A stretch of DNA of 22,230 bases from a virus. The stretch spans positions 1-22,230 of IMG/VR virus record IMGVR_UViG_3300035169_000089; one strand, 5' to 3'. Both the position numbers and the translations under genes were made by a program. This document shows positions 7,001 to 14,973 of this stretch, in pieces. Every line of letters starts with the position of its first letter. Position 1 is the first letter of the stretch. The notes below the pieces were generated by a model, which was given only the letters and a program-made list of their open reading frames with translations, was not told the DNA's origin and ran no database searches.

Positions 7001-8405
7001 CGCCACCCAGCTCGGCCTGAACAAGACCCAGGCTGAGCAGCTGTGGCAGGAAGTCGAGGGCAAGCTCAGCCCGTCCATCCAGAACCTGGCCACCACGGTC
7101 CTGGCCAACGCCAAGGGCCAGTTCACCACGTTCGCCGAGGTCGGCCTGAACCAGACCAAGACCCAGGCCGACCAGCTGTGGAGCGAGATCACCAGCAAGC
7201 TCGGCCCGGGGCTGGACAACCTGGGCAACCTGGCCGGCGGGACGGCGAAGGCCAAGTTCATCGACTGGGCCGAGAACGGCCTGAAGCTCACCCAGACCCA
7301 GGCCACCGCCCTGTGGAACGAGCTGGTCGTCCTCCAGAACCACATCAACTCCCTGCAGGGCAAGACCATCACCCTGCAGATGATCGCCTCCGGGCAGGGC
7401 GGCGTGTCGGTCACCGCGTCGGGCCTGGCCGCCAAGGAGATCATGCTGTCCAAGCTGGCCGGCGGCGGCCTCATCCAGATGGGATCCGGGCCCACCGCCG
7501 ATGACGTGCCCGCGATGCTGTCCAAAGGCGAGCTGGTCGTGCCCGCGAAGATGGTCAAGGGCGGCGCGGTCGATCATCTCCGCGGGATGCTGCCCGGGTT
7601 CGCGGCGGGCGGCCTCGTCAGCCTGCCCGGCGAGGCCAGCGCCCTGCCCGAAGCCGTGGGCAGCGCGACCAGCTCGGATACCGCGACCATCCTGTCATCC
7701 GACCTGACCACCGTCCTGGCGCAGATGAAGCAGCAGATTATCGCCGCCGAGCAAGCTGCGCTGATCGCGGCGATCGGGGCCAAGGGCATCACCGGGGCCG
7801 GGGTGACCAACTCCAGCGCGTACGCCGCGCTCCAGGCCGCGGCGGCGAAGGCCGGCTGGACCGGGGCCCAGTGGGCGGCCCTGGTCCAGGTGGAGAACCG
7901 GGAAGCCGGGTTCAGCCTCACCGCGAAGAACCCGTCCAGCGGCGCCTACGGCCTGGCGCAGTTCATCAACGGCCCGTCCGAGTACGCCACCTACGGCGGT
8001 AATTCGACCACGGCAGCGGGCCAGGCCGTCGCGATGGTCAATTACATCAAGCAAAGGTACGGAACGCCGGCCGCGGCGCTGGCGCACGAGAACGCCTACG
8101 GCTGGTACGGCAAGGGCGGCCTGGTCGCGCAGTCCTACGACGCCGGCGGGTACCTGCGGCCGGGCGCGACGCTGGCCTGGAACGGCACCGGGCGCCCCGA
8201 GCCGGTGGGCAGCCCGGGTGCCGCGCTGGATACCAAGCTGGACAAGCTGATCGCCCTGACCGCCAGCCACGTCGCGCTCACCCGCAAGCTGATCGACACC
8301 ACGGCCTCGGTGCCCTCCGGGGTCGGCAACGCGGTCGGCGGGGCGTTCGGCGGGGCGTCCGCCGCGGCCGGCTTCCGCAACCGCTACGCACGAGGCGGTG
8401 CCTGA
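4011..8405 (+). CDS. Tape measure protein with C-terminal lytic domain
   Basis: Sets tail length and is ejected ahead of the DNA. 1464 residues; GGGAG precedes the ATG. Residues about 40-225 are an exact 30-residue repeat of form [hydrophobic]-x-[A/V]-D followed by an amphipathic helix, with Asp at 43, 73, 103, 133, 163 and 193 and Asn at 223. Hydrophobic segments include about 283-305, 460-490 and 502-525, suitable for membrane insertion. Three repeats of GLN-x-TQ-x-A-x-x-LW occur at about residues 1001, 1044 and 1089. The C-terminal part (from about 1265) is a lysozyme-like transglycosylase domain: REAGFSLTAKNPSSGAYGLAQF with probable catalytic Glu1298, then YIKQRYGTPAAALAHE and GWYGKGG. 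It would cut peptidoglycan locally during infection. Its stop overlaps the next start (TGATG). Confidence 0.93.
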   Translation: MARMLGEAFFTVYPDSTGFRTLLDLQIRKAIAGIRPTVPIGVDAKNVLSTILDLQARMKALSGTLAKMRIDADGKPAEATIARLQTRLLALSKKVASITMNADTTKLDAQIAAEEAKLAKLRLQASDLVMDADTAKAAAKIAAIQKQIAGLNKSLDKLTADVDIDAAITKIYALEAELKVLQSNAKAVKLAADTAAFDAAINAKIALIATLKAQAADVKIGANVDVAGLAAADAALLGIRNAMQDINAIKPGPAFQVISGGGFANLGGQVAGIKVWHLALDTALESIIAVTGALIALGAGLAAISEPAANIGTRLKAVDTVSAALGVTIPPLTGKMDALMKAMVPQTIELFGAGLNIVQSQSGQLLKQMAPVVNLFDTWAAKIVMWVANQHSFGAAVQAGAGYLAQFGTAVGHLVDAISNLLSKDPGMAHYFLDIIQGFTGLLDIISKLPGPLLATALALHGVYLWTKVLVVAPVLALAKALGLLSDEQAAAAVSGLKFKNIIGTIIANPLIAALVALGAAMVYMGIASKQASNTTRDFITNLETGLSNMSASDAIVGISKDIGLLNQQIAKTTPAEEYSKGWNTLGQTFRSTGLDARAFGSDWAKTVTQFTSGNTLGALQSFGKALKDLFVPGGGSAIAASQDIAKMRAEIDKLSSSQSNLVQVMGHFASSGFTVEQSLALMDLAGVKFNDSVGLMISKVNNLITGYKNVTGTGGALENSVNAVTFAALQQQEKVQQLNDGWDAFFKTVSGGQSGFLSFAQQTIGLYASLNASGVKLTDSNGKVSASLQGLATGAGSAKISMTGLNSASITAQQTFLQSATAANAQMDNLNLLANAAGLGQHGVDLLAQANRDMVASLLPAAKNSQVLTDVLYALAQRGGYQGANSFKALSEWVGKVKDPMQNLEGVTATLTGKAAGLTQDVKNLSLALGTTLNNAMADVVFTFTGGKQALIDFGTALKTSTFNSKDQQTAAKNLADQFIKLTGNTRDAHNEFITFATQLGLNKTQAEQLWQEVEGKLSPSIQNLATTVLANAKGQFTTFAEVGLNQTKTQADQLWSEITSKLGPGLDNLGNLAGGTAKAKFIDWAENGLKLTQTQATALWNELVVLQNHINSLQGKTITLQMIASGQGGVSVTASGLAAKEIMLSKLAGGGLIQMGSGPTADDVPAMLSKGELVVPAKMVKGGAVDHLRGMLPGFAAGGLVSLPGEASALPEAVGSATSSDTATILSSDLTTVLAQMKQQIIAAEQAALIAAIGAKGITGAGVTNSSAYAALQAAAAKAGWTGAQWAALVQVENREAGFSLTAKNPSSGAYGLAQFINGPSEYATYGGNSTTAAGQAVAMVNYIKQRYGTPAAALAHENAYGWYGKGGLVAQSYDAGGYLRPGATLAWNGTGRPEPVGSPGAALDTKLDKLIALTASHVALTRKLIDTTASVPSGVGNAVGGAFGGASAAAGFRNRYARGGA

Positions 8406-11400
8406 TGACCGACTCCCTGGTCCTGGGGAACAGCATCGAGCTGCTGGGCGGCGGTGTGGTCTCGGTCAACCCGCTGTGCGCCGGCGCCTCGTTCAAGCTC
8501 CGCTACGGCGGCGACTACGACCTGGGGGCACCGCAGCCCACCTCGAACTTCGTGGCCAGCCTGATCCTGGACGGCGAGCGGCCGTTCGGGCGGCGGTCAT
8601 CCAACCGGGCGATCAAGCTGCCGGTCGTGATCACCGCGCCCACCCGGAAGATCCTGGCCGCCGCACGGGAAGTGCTGGAGCAGGTGGTCGACCAGGACGT
8701 CTGGACGATCACCTGGACCCGCGACGCCGCGGGCGGCACGCCGCTGCCGCTGATCATCGACTGCTTCCGGGCCCAGCCGTCCGTGCCGACCTACGACCTG
8801 ATCACCGAGCAGCGCGGCTTCGCGATGCAGCTGGAGCTGACCATCCCGGCGCTGCCGTACGGGCGCTCCGACGTCCAGCAGCAGATCGCGTTCGCCTCGC
8901 CGGTCCCGCAGACGCCGCCCCCGCCGCCGGCGCCCGTGGTGATCGACACCTTCTCCTCGATCTCCTCCTCCCAGCACTTCCAGTCGACCCAGTGCATCGT
9001 CGGCCCGCGGTCCTGCGGCTGGGACCCGGACGACGGGCGGGTGGGCGACCCGGGCGGCCAGTCCACCCCGTTCGTCTACACCGCCGCGCTGAGCACGCCG
9101 CTGAACCTGACCGGCATGACGTCGGTCGCGATGTGGCTGGGCTTCGGCTCCCGGTACTACACGAACCTGGAGTACCACGGCAAGACGCACGGGGTGAACG
9201 TCTTCATCACCTTGACCGATACCTCCGGCGGCACGCTCGGGATGAGCCGGGCCGGGCTGCGGCTGGCGGCCAGCCCGGTCGCCCAGACGCCCGTGTTCTC
9301 CCGCGTGTCCATGCCCATCCCGCAGGGCACGTCCGGGTTCAATTACGCCTCGGTCGGCGGCTACACCCTGACGATCATCAACCGGAACGACCGGGTGCGC
9401 CGGCTGAGCTGGGTGACCGCCTACGTGGACGCGCTCACCGCCTACCCGCCGTCGCAGACCAGCGTGCCGGTCGTCCGCGGGTCCCTCTACACGCTGTACG
9501 GGCTGCAGGGAACCGCCCGCGCGGCAGCCTCGCTGTCGTTCCAGCAGCCGCCCACCGCCGGCACGCCCACGACCGTCACCTCGGCCGGGGTCGGGAACTA
9601 CACCGTCCCGGTCGGGGCCGCGTGGCTGAAGGTGGAGGGAATCGGCGGCGGCGGCGCGGGAGCCTCGCTGACGACGACCGGGAACGGCGGCGGGGGCGGG
9701 GGCGGGGCGTACGCGGCCGAGCCCCTGTTCGCCTGCACGCCCGGCCAGGTCATCCCGTACAACGTGGGCGCTGGCGGCACCGCGGGCGCCACCCCGGTCG
9801 ACGGCGGCTCCACCGTGTTCGGGCCGGGACCGTCCAGCACGATGGTGGTCACCGCGCTCGGCGGGGCGTCCGCCGCGCAGAACTCCTCTGCCGGAGGGGC
9901 AGGCGGGGCGGCGGGGCTGAACTCTGCCCGGTTCGCGGGCGGCACCGGGCGGACTGCCTCGGGGTCGGTCGGCGGCGGCGGCGGCAGCTCGGCCGGCAAC
10001 TCCTCGGCGGGCCTGTCGCCGACCGGCACGGCAGCTACCGTGTTCACCTCGCCCGGCACGACCACCTGGACCTGCCCGGCCGGCGTCACCCAGGTCTTCG
10101 CCGAATGCTGGGGCTCCGGCGGCTCCGGCGCGACCGGCAACTCGGGCAACGGCGGCGGCGGGGGCGGCGGCGAGTACGCGGCCCAGTTCGTCGCCGTCAC
10201 GCCGGGCAACAACTACTCCTACACGGTGGCGGCCGGCGGCGCGACATCATCCGGCAGCGCGGTCAACGGCCACGCGGGCGCCAGCTCCACCTTCGCCGGG
10301 GACTCGGTTACGGTCACCGCGCACGGCGGCGCGGCCGGCACGTTCCAGTCGCACAGCGGCGGCGGCGGCAGCGGCGGGTCCGGCTCCTCTAATACGGTGA
10401 ACTTCCCGGGCGGCGCCGGCGGCCCGGCCTTCCCCTACAGCGGGTCCGGGGGCAGCTCGGCGGGAACGGCGGCGGCCGGCCAGATCGGGAACGGCTACGG
10501 GAACGCGCCGGCCGCGCCGACCGGAGGCGGGGCCGGGGGAGCCGGGACCGGGGCTAACAGCGGGGCGAACGGATCGGCCGGAGCGGCACCGGGCGGAGGC
10601 GGCGGGGGCTGCTTCCACAGCACCACGTCCGGGGCAGGCGCGGCCGGCCAGGTCCGGCTCACCTTCCCGGGCGGCGCCCCGACCAACAACGGGGCCGCGG
10701 CCGTGACCGGGGGCGGCGCGGGCGGCGCGGGCGGGCCGTCCGCCAACACGGCGGGCAGCGCGGGCAGCGCCCCGGGCGGCGCGGGCGGCGGCGCCTGCTC
10801 CACCGGCACGGCCGAGGCGGGCGGCGCCGGAGCTGCGGGCCAGCTGATCATCACGCCGTTCTCCTCCGCGCCGTTCAAGTCGCTGATCGTGCACCGGCCG
10901 CCGCTGGGCGCGCTGAAGACCTTCGTCCCGCTGGTCAGCGTCGGGGCCGGCGCGGACGCCCCGGACGGCACCCACCAGTACGCGATCCCGCAGCCGGTCA
11001 CCGGGGTCAACGCCGACTTCAGCGGCACCTACACGCTCTACCTGATCGCGAACTCGCTGAACGGCAGCTCGGCCCGGACGATCACGGTGACCGTCACGCA
11101 GTTCGAGTACGCGGGCGGGCCGTCTTACGCGGTCAGCACGCTGCCGGTCACGGTCACGCCGGCCCAGCTGGCCAACGGGATCCTCACCGCCGGCGTGCTC
11201 ACCCTCCCGCTCAAGGCGGTCGCCTCGGACAACGCGAACGGCTACTACTCCGTCACGGTCACCGACACGAACACCGCGGACCGCTGGAATGACCTCATCT
11301 TCCTGGACACCCAGGGCCAGACCGTGGTGATCAACGGCACCGGCAGCGGCTACATCAACTACTACCTGGACGCGCCCGAGCCCAACCTGGACCTGGGCCT

Positions 11401-11593
11401 GGTCATGGGCTCCAGCCAGGGCCGCCCCAGCGCGATCAGCGTGTTCGACATCTGCCAGGCGATCAGCGGCGGCGCGATGTCGATCGAGCCGGCGGACGGG
11501 GAAAACCAGTTGTTTGCCTACTCCGCGGACGCGCTGGCCCCGAACATCTCCGTCAGCTACTACCCGAACTGGTTCTTCGACCGGTTCCAGTGA
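8405..11593 (+). CDS. Distal tail / minor tail protein with two glycine-rich adhesin modules
   Basis: 1062 residues, starting in a TGATG overlap with the tape measure gene. Residues 1-155 are a distal-tail-like N-terminal domain (LPVVITAPTRKILAAAREVLEQVV, then QLELTIPALPYG). A Pro-rich hinge (PPPPPAPVV, about 173-181) leads to a β-sandwich of about 180-375 that looks like a carbohydrate-binding or jelly-roll domain. About 388-545 and 545-815 are two tandem Gly-rich modules, each opening with a TVP/TCP-x-GV/A-x-x-x-x-V-x-x-x-G pattern, then runs of 7 Gly, E/A-Y-A-A and TPG-x-x-x-x-Y. Such modules occur in phage tail fibre tips that bind hosts. From about 815 a closing β-rich domain ends YYPNWFFDRFQ, close to the C-terminus of typical actinophage distal tail proteins. 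The Gly-rich part therefore appears inserted into the usual protein. Confidence 0.85.
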   Translation: MTDSLVLGNSIELLGGGVVSVNPLCAGASFKLRYGGDYDLGAPQPTSNFVASLILDGERPFGRRSSNRAIKLPVVITAPTRKILAAAREVLEQVVDQDVWTITWTRDAAGGTPLPLIIDCFRAQPSVPTYDLITEQRGFAMQLELTIPALPYGRSDVQQQIAFASPVPQTPPPPPAPVVIDTFSSISSSQHFQSTQCIVGPRSCGWDPDDGRVGDPGGQSTPFVYTAALSTPLNLTGMTSVAMWLGFGSRYYTNLEYHGKTHGVNVFITLTDTSGGTLGMSRAGLRLAASPVAQTPVFSRVSMPIPQGTSGFNYASVGGYTLTIINRNDRVRRLSWVTAYVDALTAYPPSQTSVPVVRGSLYTLYGLQGTARAAASLSFQQPPTAGTPTTVTSAGVGNYTVPVGAAWLKVEGIGGGGAGASLTTTGNGGGGGGGAYAAEPLFACTPGQVIPYNVGAGGTAGATPVDGGSTVFGPGPSSTMVVTALGGASAAQNSSAGGAGGAAGLNSARFAGGTGRTASGSVGGGGGSSAGNSSAGLSPTGTAATVFTSPGTTTWTCPAGVTQVFAECWGSGGSGATGNSGNGGGGGGGEYAAQFVAVTPGNNYSYTVAAGGATSSGSAVNGHAGASSTFAGDSVTVTAHGGAAGTFQSHSGGGGSGGSGSSNTVNFPGGAGGPAFPYSGSGGSSAGTAAAGQIGNGYGNAPAAPTGGGAGGAGTGANSGANGSAGAAPGGGGGGCFHSTTSGAGAAGQVRLTFPGGAPTNNGAAAVTGGGAGGAGGPSANTAGSAGSAPGGAGGGACSTGTAEAGGAGAAGQLIITPFSSAPFKSLIVHRPPLGALKTFVPLVSVGAGADAPDGTHQYAIPQPVTGVNADFSGTYTLYLIANSLNGSSARTITVTVTQFEYAGGPSYAVSTLPVTVTPAQLANGILTAGVLTLPLKAVASDNANGYYSVTVTDTNTADRWNDLIFLDTQGQTVVINGTGSGYINYYLDAPEPNLDLGLVMGSSQGRPSAISVFDICQAISGGAMSIEPADGENQLFAYSADALAPNISVSYYPNWFFDRFQ

Positions 11594-11603
11594 GGAGGAC
11601 ACC

Positions 11604-12152
11604 ATGTTCCGCAAGCTCTGCCTGATCGCGCTGGCGTTCATCGCCGCCCGGATGGCCGCCAAGGCGATGCGCCGCGAGGCCGAGGTCATCAGCCTGCTCT
11701 GGACGCTGGTCCAGATGACCGCCGCGACCGGGATGGCCGGCACCGCTAAGAGCCGGTCCACCGAGGACCGCCTCAATAACGCGATGCCGCGGATCCCGTG
11801 GCCGCAGTCCAACCCGGGCGGCGCCGGCAACTCCTCGTACGGCATCAACTCCGGCACGAACGGCATCGGCGGCGCGGACAACGGCAGCAATACCAGCAAC
11901 ACGGGCGCCGGGAACACCGGAGGGTCTGACAACGGCGGCGTTACCTCCGGGCAGATCGGCGGCGCGTCCCAGCACTATCACGACATGTCCCACTCGCATC
12001 CCGGCGGCGCGCACCAGCACTCCATGGCGCACGGCCACGCCTACGGGAACCTTGCCACGGATTTCAACACCCTGCGGAACTCCTATTCGGACCTGGTTTC
12101 CTCGCACAACACCCTGATCACCAAGCTGGCCAGCGCCAACATCCTGCAGTAA
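11604..12152 (+). CDS. Gly/Asn-rich virion protein with His-x-His tip motifs
   Basis: 182 residues; GAGGAGG is placed 5 bases before ATG 11604, which fixes the start against an earlier in-frame ATG at 11514. The N-terminus (about 1-45) is a hydrophobic helix, MFRKLCLIALAFIAARMAAKA, which could anchor in a membrane or pack in a bundle. Residues about 70-120 are Gly, Asn and Ser-rich. Then comes a His-rich stretch (HYHDMSHSHPGGAHQHSMAHGH), broken into several H-x-H units, and a C-terminal helix ending ANILQ. In T4 gp37 repeated H-x-H motifs bind iron ions in the fibre needle; a similar metal-stabilised trimer is possible here, by analogy. It lies between the distal tail and hub genes. Structural role likely, exact role unknown. 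Confidence 0.7.
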   Translation: MFRKLCLIALAFIAARMAAKAMRREAEVISLLWTLVQMTAATGMAGTAKSRSTEDRLNNAMPRIPWPQSNPGGAGNSSYGINSGTNGIGGADNGSNTSNTGAGNTGGSDNGGVTSGQIGGASQHYHDMSHSHPGGAHQHSMAHGHAYGNLATDFNTLRNSYSDLVSSHNTLITKLASANILQ

Positions 12153-12165
12153 GGAAGGACTCACC

Positions 12166-12456
12166 GTGGCTGATCCCGCCTGGAAGGGCACTATCGTCTC
12201 CGCGTTCGGCGGGGGGACCGTCTCGTTCGTCATCGACCCGGTAAGCGGGCTGATCACCAAGGCCACCTGGGGCGGCCCGATCGCGGGCCATCCGGCTCCC
12301 GGCTACGCGTCCCTGTCCGGGATCCTCAACTGCGACGTGGACTTCAAGCCGGGCGGCCTGCCGTCCCACCCGGGCGATGCCTGGGCCGCGGCCGAGACCG
12401 GGCTGCTGCGGCTGGTGCCCGGCAAGACCTACACGATGACGATCACCGAGGACTGA
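12166..12456 (+). CDS. Small β-rich protein in tail operon, unknown function
   Basis: 96 residues from GTG 12166, preceded by AAGGAAGGA and lying 13 bases after the previous stop. The sequence alternates hydrophobic and polar residues (TIVSAFGGGTVSFVIDPVSGLITKATW) and ends LVPGKTYTMTITED, predicting a compact β-sheet fold. There is one Cys, no signal peptide and no membrane segment. Placement between the His-x-His protein and the hub protein suggests a minor tail component. I do not recognise a family. Confidence 0.7.
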   Translation: MADPAWKGTIVSAFGGGTVSFVIDPVSGLITKATWGGPIAGHPAPGYASLSGILNCDVDFKPGGLPSHPGDAWAAAETGLLRLVPGKTYTMTITED

Positions 12457-12497
12457 CGCCCGGACGGGCAGCGGCGCAGGACGGGAGGTGAGATCGC

Positions 12498-14696
12498 ATG
12501 ACGCTGGCGCTTGACGGCTCCACGCCGGCCAACGTCGATCTCACCGGCAACACGTCGGCCACGGCCAGCACGGCCAGCTTCAGCCCGCCGGCCAACTCCC
12601 TCGTCGTCATCGTCGTCAACATCTCGTTCTCGGCCGGGAACGGGACCGGGCCCACGGTGACCGTCGCGGACTCGGGCAGCACGTCGTACACGCTCGGCCC
12701 GAACGTCTACGACGCCCACTTCGACGGCAGCTATATCTTCACCCACTATTACTCCTCGGCGCCCGGCTCGATCACCGTCACGGCCACCCGGTCGCTGACC
12801 GCGGCGGCGCTGTACCAGCTGGTCCCGTACGTGCTGACCGGGGCGGCCTCCAGCCAGGCCGGGGCCGCGTCGAACACCAACTCCAGCGGCACCAACTCCA
12901 CCGCCCCGGGCGCGACCCTGACCGCCGGGTCCGCCACCAGCTGGGTCATCGCCTGCGCAGCCGGCGGCAACACCGAGGCCTCGTTCACCCCGGTGAACCT
13001 GAGCACCGACCACAGCGCGTCCGACACCACCGACGTGTGCTACGGCGTCGCCGGGCACAAGACGTCGCCGGCCACGTCCAGCACCACGTACGGCTGGACC
13101 GTCCCCACCAGCACCCTCTTCTCGGCTGCCGTGCTGGAGATCAAGGCGTCCTCGGGCACGACGCACAGCGGAACCGCGAGCCTGTCCGGGTCGGGCACGC
13201 TGACCGGGACCGGGGTTTTCGCCGGGACCGCGAGCATGTCCGGAATAGGCACGCTGACCGGCACCGGCACCTCGGCCGGGCACGGCGGCGGCGGCGCGCT
13301 GTCCGGCCTGGGCACGCTGTCCGGGACCGGGACCGGCATCTTCGGCCAGGTCGCCGCGCTGGACGGCAACGGCACGCTGAACGCCACCTGGATCGGCACC
13401 CTGATCCAGCCGCCGGCCGGGCTGGACGGCGAGGGCACGCTGCAGCTGTCCGGCTACATCCTGAAAAAGCCGGCCGCGCTGTCCGGCAACGGCACGCTGT
13501 CGGTGCTGCAGGCCACCGGGGGCCTGGTCTTCGCCAGCCCGGGAGCAGCCACCCCGTACGCCTACCCGCTGTCCTCCACGGTCATGGTGGCGCCGCCCGG
13601 GTCCGCCGACTGGCGCCCGCTCGGCGCGGTCGGGTCGGTCAACACGCTGACCTACAGCTACGTGTGCCCCGGCGGGGCGGACAAGATGAGCTGCACCATC
13701 ATGGTGCCGGCCACCTACCGGACCCAGCTGTTCAACCCGGGCTGGCAGGTCAAGATCACCCGCGGCGGCCACCAGGTGTGGTCCGGGAAGCTAGACGAGC
13801 CGGTGCCCACTACGTCCGGCTGGAACCTGACCGCGGTCGGCACCGGGAACCGCGGCCAGGACTACCTCGCCATCTACACCAGCACCTGGCCGGCGTCCGA
13901 GCCGGACCAGAGCATCAACAACGCGATCAGCCGCGGGCTGCCCTGGATCAACCCGGGCGTGGGCACGCCGTCCGGGGCCTGGTTCGGGCAGGGCGTCGAC
14001 TCCGGCGCGCAGACGGTCACCGACCTGCTCAACCTGGTCTGCACCCGGGGCGGCCTGACCTGGTACGTCAACAGCCAGCCGGGCGGCCAGCCGGGCGACG
14101 ACCTGTCCGTGTTCCCGCTGCCCACCGTGGTGAACCGGCTGCTGACCTGTATCGACCCGGTACCCCGGACGCTGGGCGGCGACATCAACACCATCTACCT
14201 GCGCTACCAGGCCACAGCTGACAACTCCTCCAACGGCGGCACCGCGGCCACGTTCGCGATCACCTCGGTGCAGAACGCCGCCTCGGTCACCGCGCACCAG
14301 GAGATCGAGACGTACATCGACATCTCCGACGCCGGGGTGATGACCGCGGCGTCGGCGCAGGCGGTCGGGAGCAAGGTGCTGGCCATCTACCAGCGGGCCT
14401 CGTTCGCCGGCCCGTTCACCGCCCACTACGGCCAGCTGACCAACACCGGGGGAGCGCCCGTCGACCCGGGCACCGACCAGGCCGGCACCATGGTCAAGCT
14501 GATCCTGACCGACTTCGGGTTCGGCGGCGAGGTCACGCCTCAGTTCCCGGTCACCTTCATCGTGGGCGCATATGAGTGGGACGACCTGGCCCAGACGGCT
14601 ACGATCACCCCGTACCAGACGGTCGATGAGTCCCTGACGGGGCTGCTGACCCTGGCTAACAACGACCTGACCCCGGTCACCGTGGCGTCCACGTGA
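12498..14696 (+). CDS. Minor tail protein / tail hub with N-terminal adhesin-like domain and repeats
   Basis: 732 residues; a strong SD (GGGAGGTGA) precedes ATG 12498. Residues about 1-213 form a Thr/Ser/Gly-rich β-domain resembling secreted adhesin-like sandwiches (ASTASFSPPANSLVVIVV, TVTVADSGSTSYT). About 224-335 hold six diverged repeats of A-x-L/M-[SD]-G-x-GTL spaced about 17-22 residues apart. From about 350 comes the part common to actinophage minor tail proteins of the hub type: SYVCPGGADKMSCTIMVP, FNPGWQVKITRGGHQVWSGK with LDEP, GWNLTAVGTG, and a closing domain ending DLTPVTVAST. In that family the C-terminal part forms the tail-tip hub below the distal tail ring. The N-terminal part is probably displayed and could bind host surface polymers (inference). 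Confidence 0.85.
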   Translation: MTLALDGSTPANVDLTGNTSATASTASFSPPANSLVVIVVNISFSAGNGTGPTVTVADSGSTSYTLGPNVYDAHFDGSYIFTHYYSSAPGSITVTATRSLTAAALYQLVPYVLTGAASSQAGAASNTNSSGTNSTAPGATLTAGSATSWVIACAAGGNTEASFTPVNLSTDHSASDTTDVCYGVAGHKTSPATSSTTYGWTVPTSTLFSAAVLEIKASSGTTHSGTASLSGSGTLTGTGVFAGTASMSGIGTLTGTGTSAGHGGGGALSGLGTLSGTGTGIFGQVAALDGNGTLNATWIGTLIQPPAGLDGEGTLQLSGYILKKPAALSGNGTLSVLQATGGLVFASPGAATPYAYPLSSTVMVAPPGSADWRPLGAVGSVNTLTYSYVCPGGADKMSCTIMVPATYRTQLFNPGWQVKITRGGHQVWSGKLDEPVPTTSGWNLTAVGTGNRGQDYLAIYTSTWPASEPDQSINNAISRGLPWINPGVGTPSGAWFGQGVDSGAQTVTDLLNLVCTRGGLTWYVNSQPGGQPGDDLSVFPLPTVVNRLLTCIDPVPRTLGGDINTIYLRYQATADNSSNGGTAATFAITSVQNAASVTAHQEIETYIDISDAGVMTAASAQAVGSKVLAIYQRASFAGPFTAHYGQLTNTGGAPVDPGTDQAGTMVKLILTDFGFGGEVTPQFPVTFIVGAYEWDDLAQTATITPYQTVDESLTGLLTLANNDLTPVTVAST

Positions 14697-14712
14697 TGAG
14701 CCGGGGACGGAA

Positions 14713-14743
14713 CCGCGCACGGCCCGCCCTGGCGGGAGCTGCC
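14713..14743 (+). repeat. 31-base hairpin element, copy 2
   Basis: Second copy of the element at 2687-2717, identical except T at 14730, which falls in the loop (CCTG) of the CCCGC/GCGGG stem. It begins 16 bases after the hub gene stop and ends 26 bases before the ATG of the small Cys/His protein. The stem is unchanged and the only difference is in the loop, as expected if structure is kept. Confidence 0.6.
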
Positions 14744-14769
14744 ATCACCCACCGGAACGGAGAAACCTG

Positions 14770-14970
14770 ATGGCACGCGTCATCGTCTGCAAGGGCTGCC
14801 AGGCCGCGGTCACGCTGTACGGGGATGAGGACCCGCACGGCGAGCTGGAATGCGACTGCTGCCCGGAAGACCACCACCACGGGCAGGCCACCGCCGCGAG
14901 CGGGACCGCCTGCCGCCCGGTCACCCACATCTACATCGGCGAGCTGGCCGCGCCGGGACCGGGACTCTGA
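14770..14970 (+). CDS. Small Cys/His-rich protein, probable zinc-binding
   Basis: 66 residues; CGGAG precedes the ATG by 7 bases. Cysteines at 7, 10, 28, 30, 31 and 48 and His35-37 are arranged as CKGC ... CDCCPEDHHH ... C, suggesting a small zinc ribbon or similar metal site. Small proteins of this kind are common in actinophage late operons but their work is unknown. It sits between the hub and fibre-like genes and ends three bases before the next start. No enzyme motif is visible. Confidence 0.7.
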   Translation: MARVIVCKGCQAAVTLYGDEDPHGELECDCCPEDHHHGQATAASGTACRPVTHIYIGELAAPGPGL

Positions 14971-14973
14971 CCC

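Noticed and set aside
3954-7577. Antisense open frame of about 1200 codons on the minus strand
   Set aside because: It lies wholly opposite the tape measure gene, is composed of Gly, Gln, Arg, Leu and His repeats expected from GC-rich codons read backwards, and has no domain. The sense strand has clear domains and an SD.
8398-10392. Plus-strand open frame of 664 codons overlapping the distal tail gene
   Set aside because: Arg/Gly/His-rich shadow in another frame of the distal tail gene; no start signal of its own.
9600-10850. GGC/GGT-rich stretch as a DNA repeat array
   Set aside because: It is explained by the coding of Gly-rich protein modules; no separate tandem DNA unit is needed.
11514-11603. 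N-terminal extension of the His-x-His protein
   Set aside because: It overlaps the end of the distal tail gene and has no SD; GAGGAGG fits ATG 11604.
10247-13772. Long minus-strand frames (10247-11932 and 12429-13772)
   Set aside because: Low-complexity Arg/Gly/Val sequence opposite recognised tail genes; GC-driven antisense openness.
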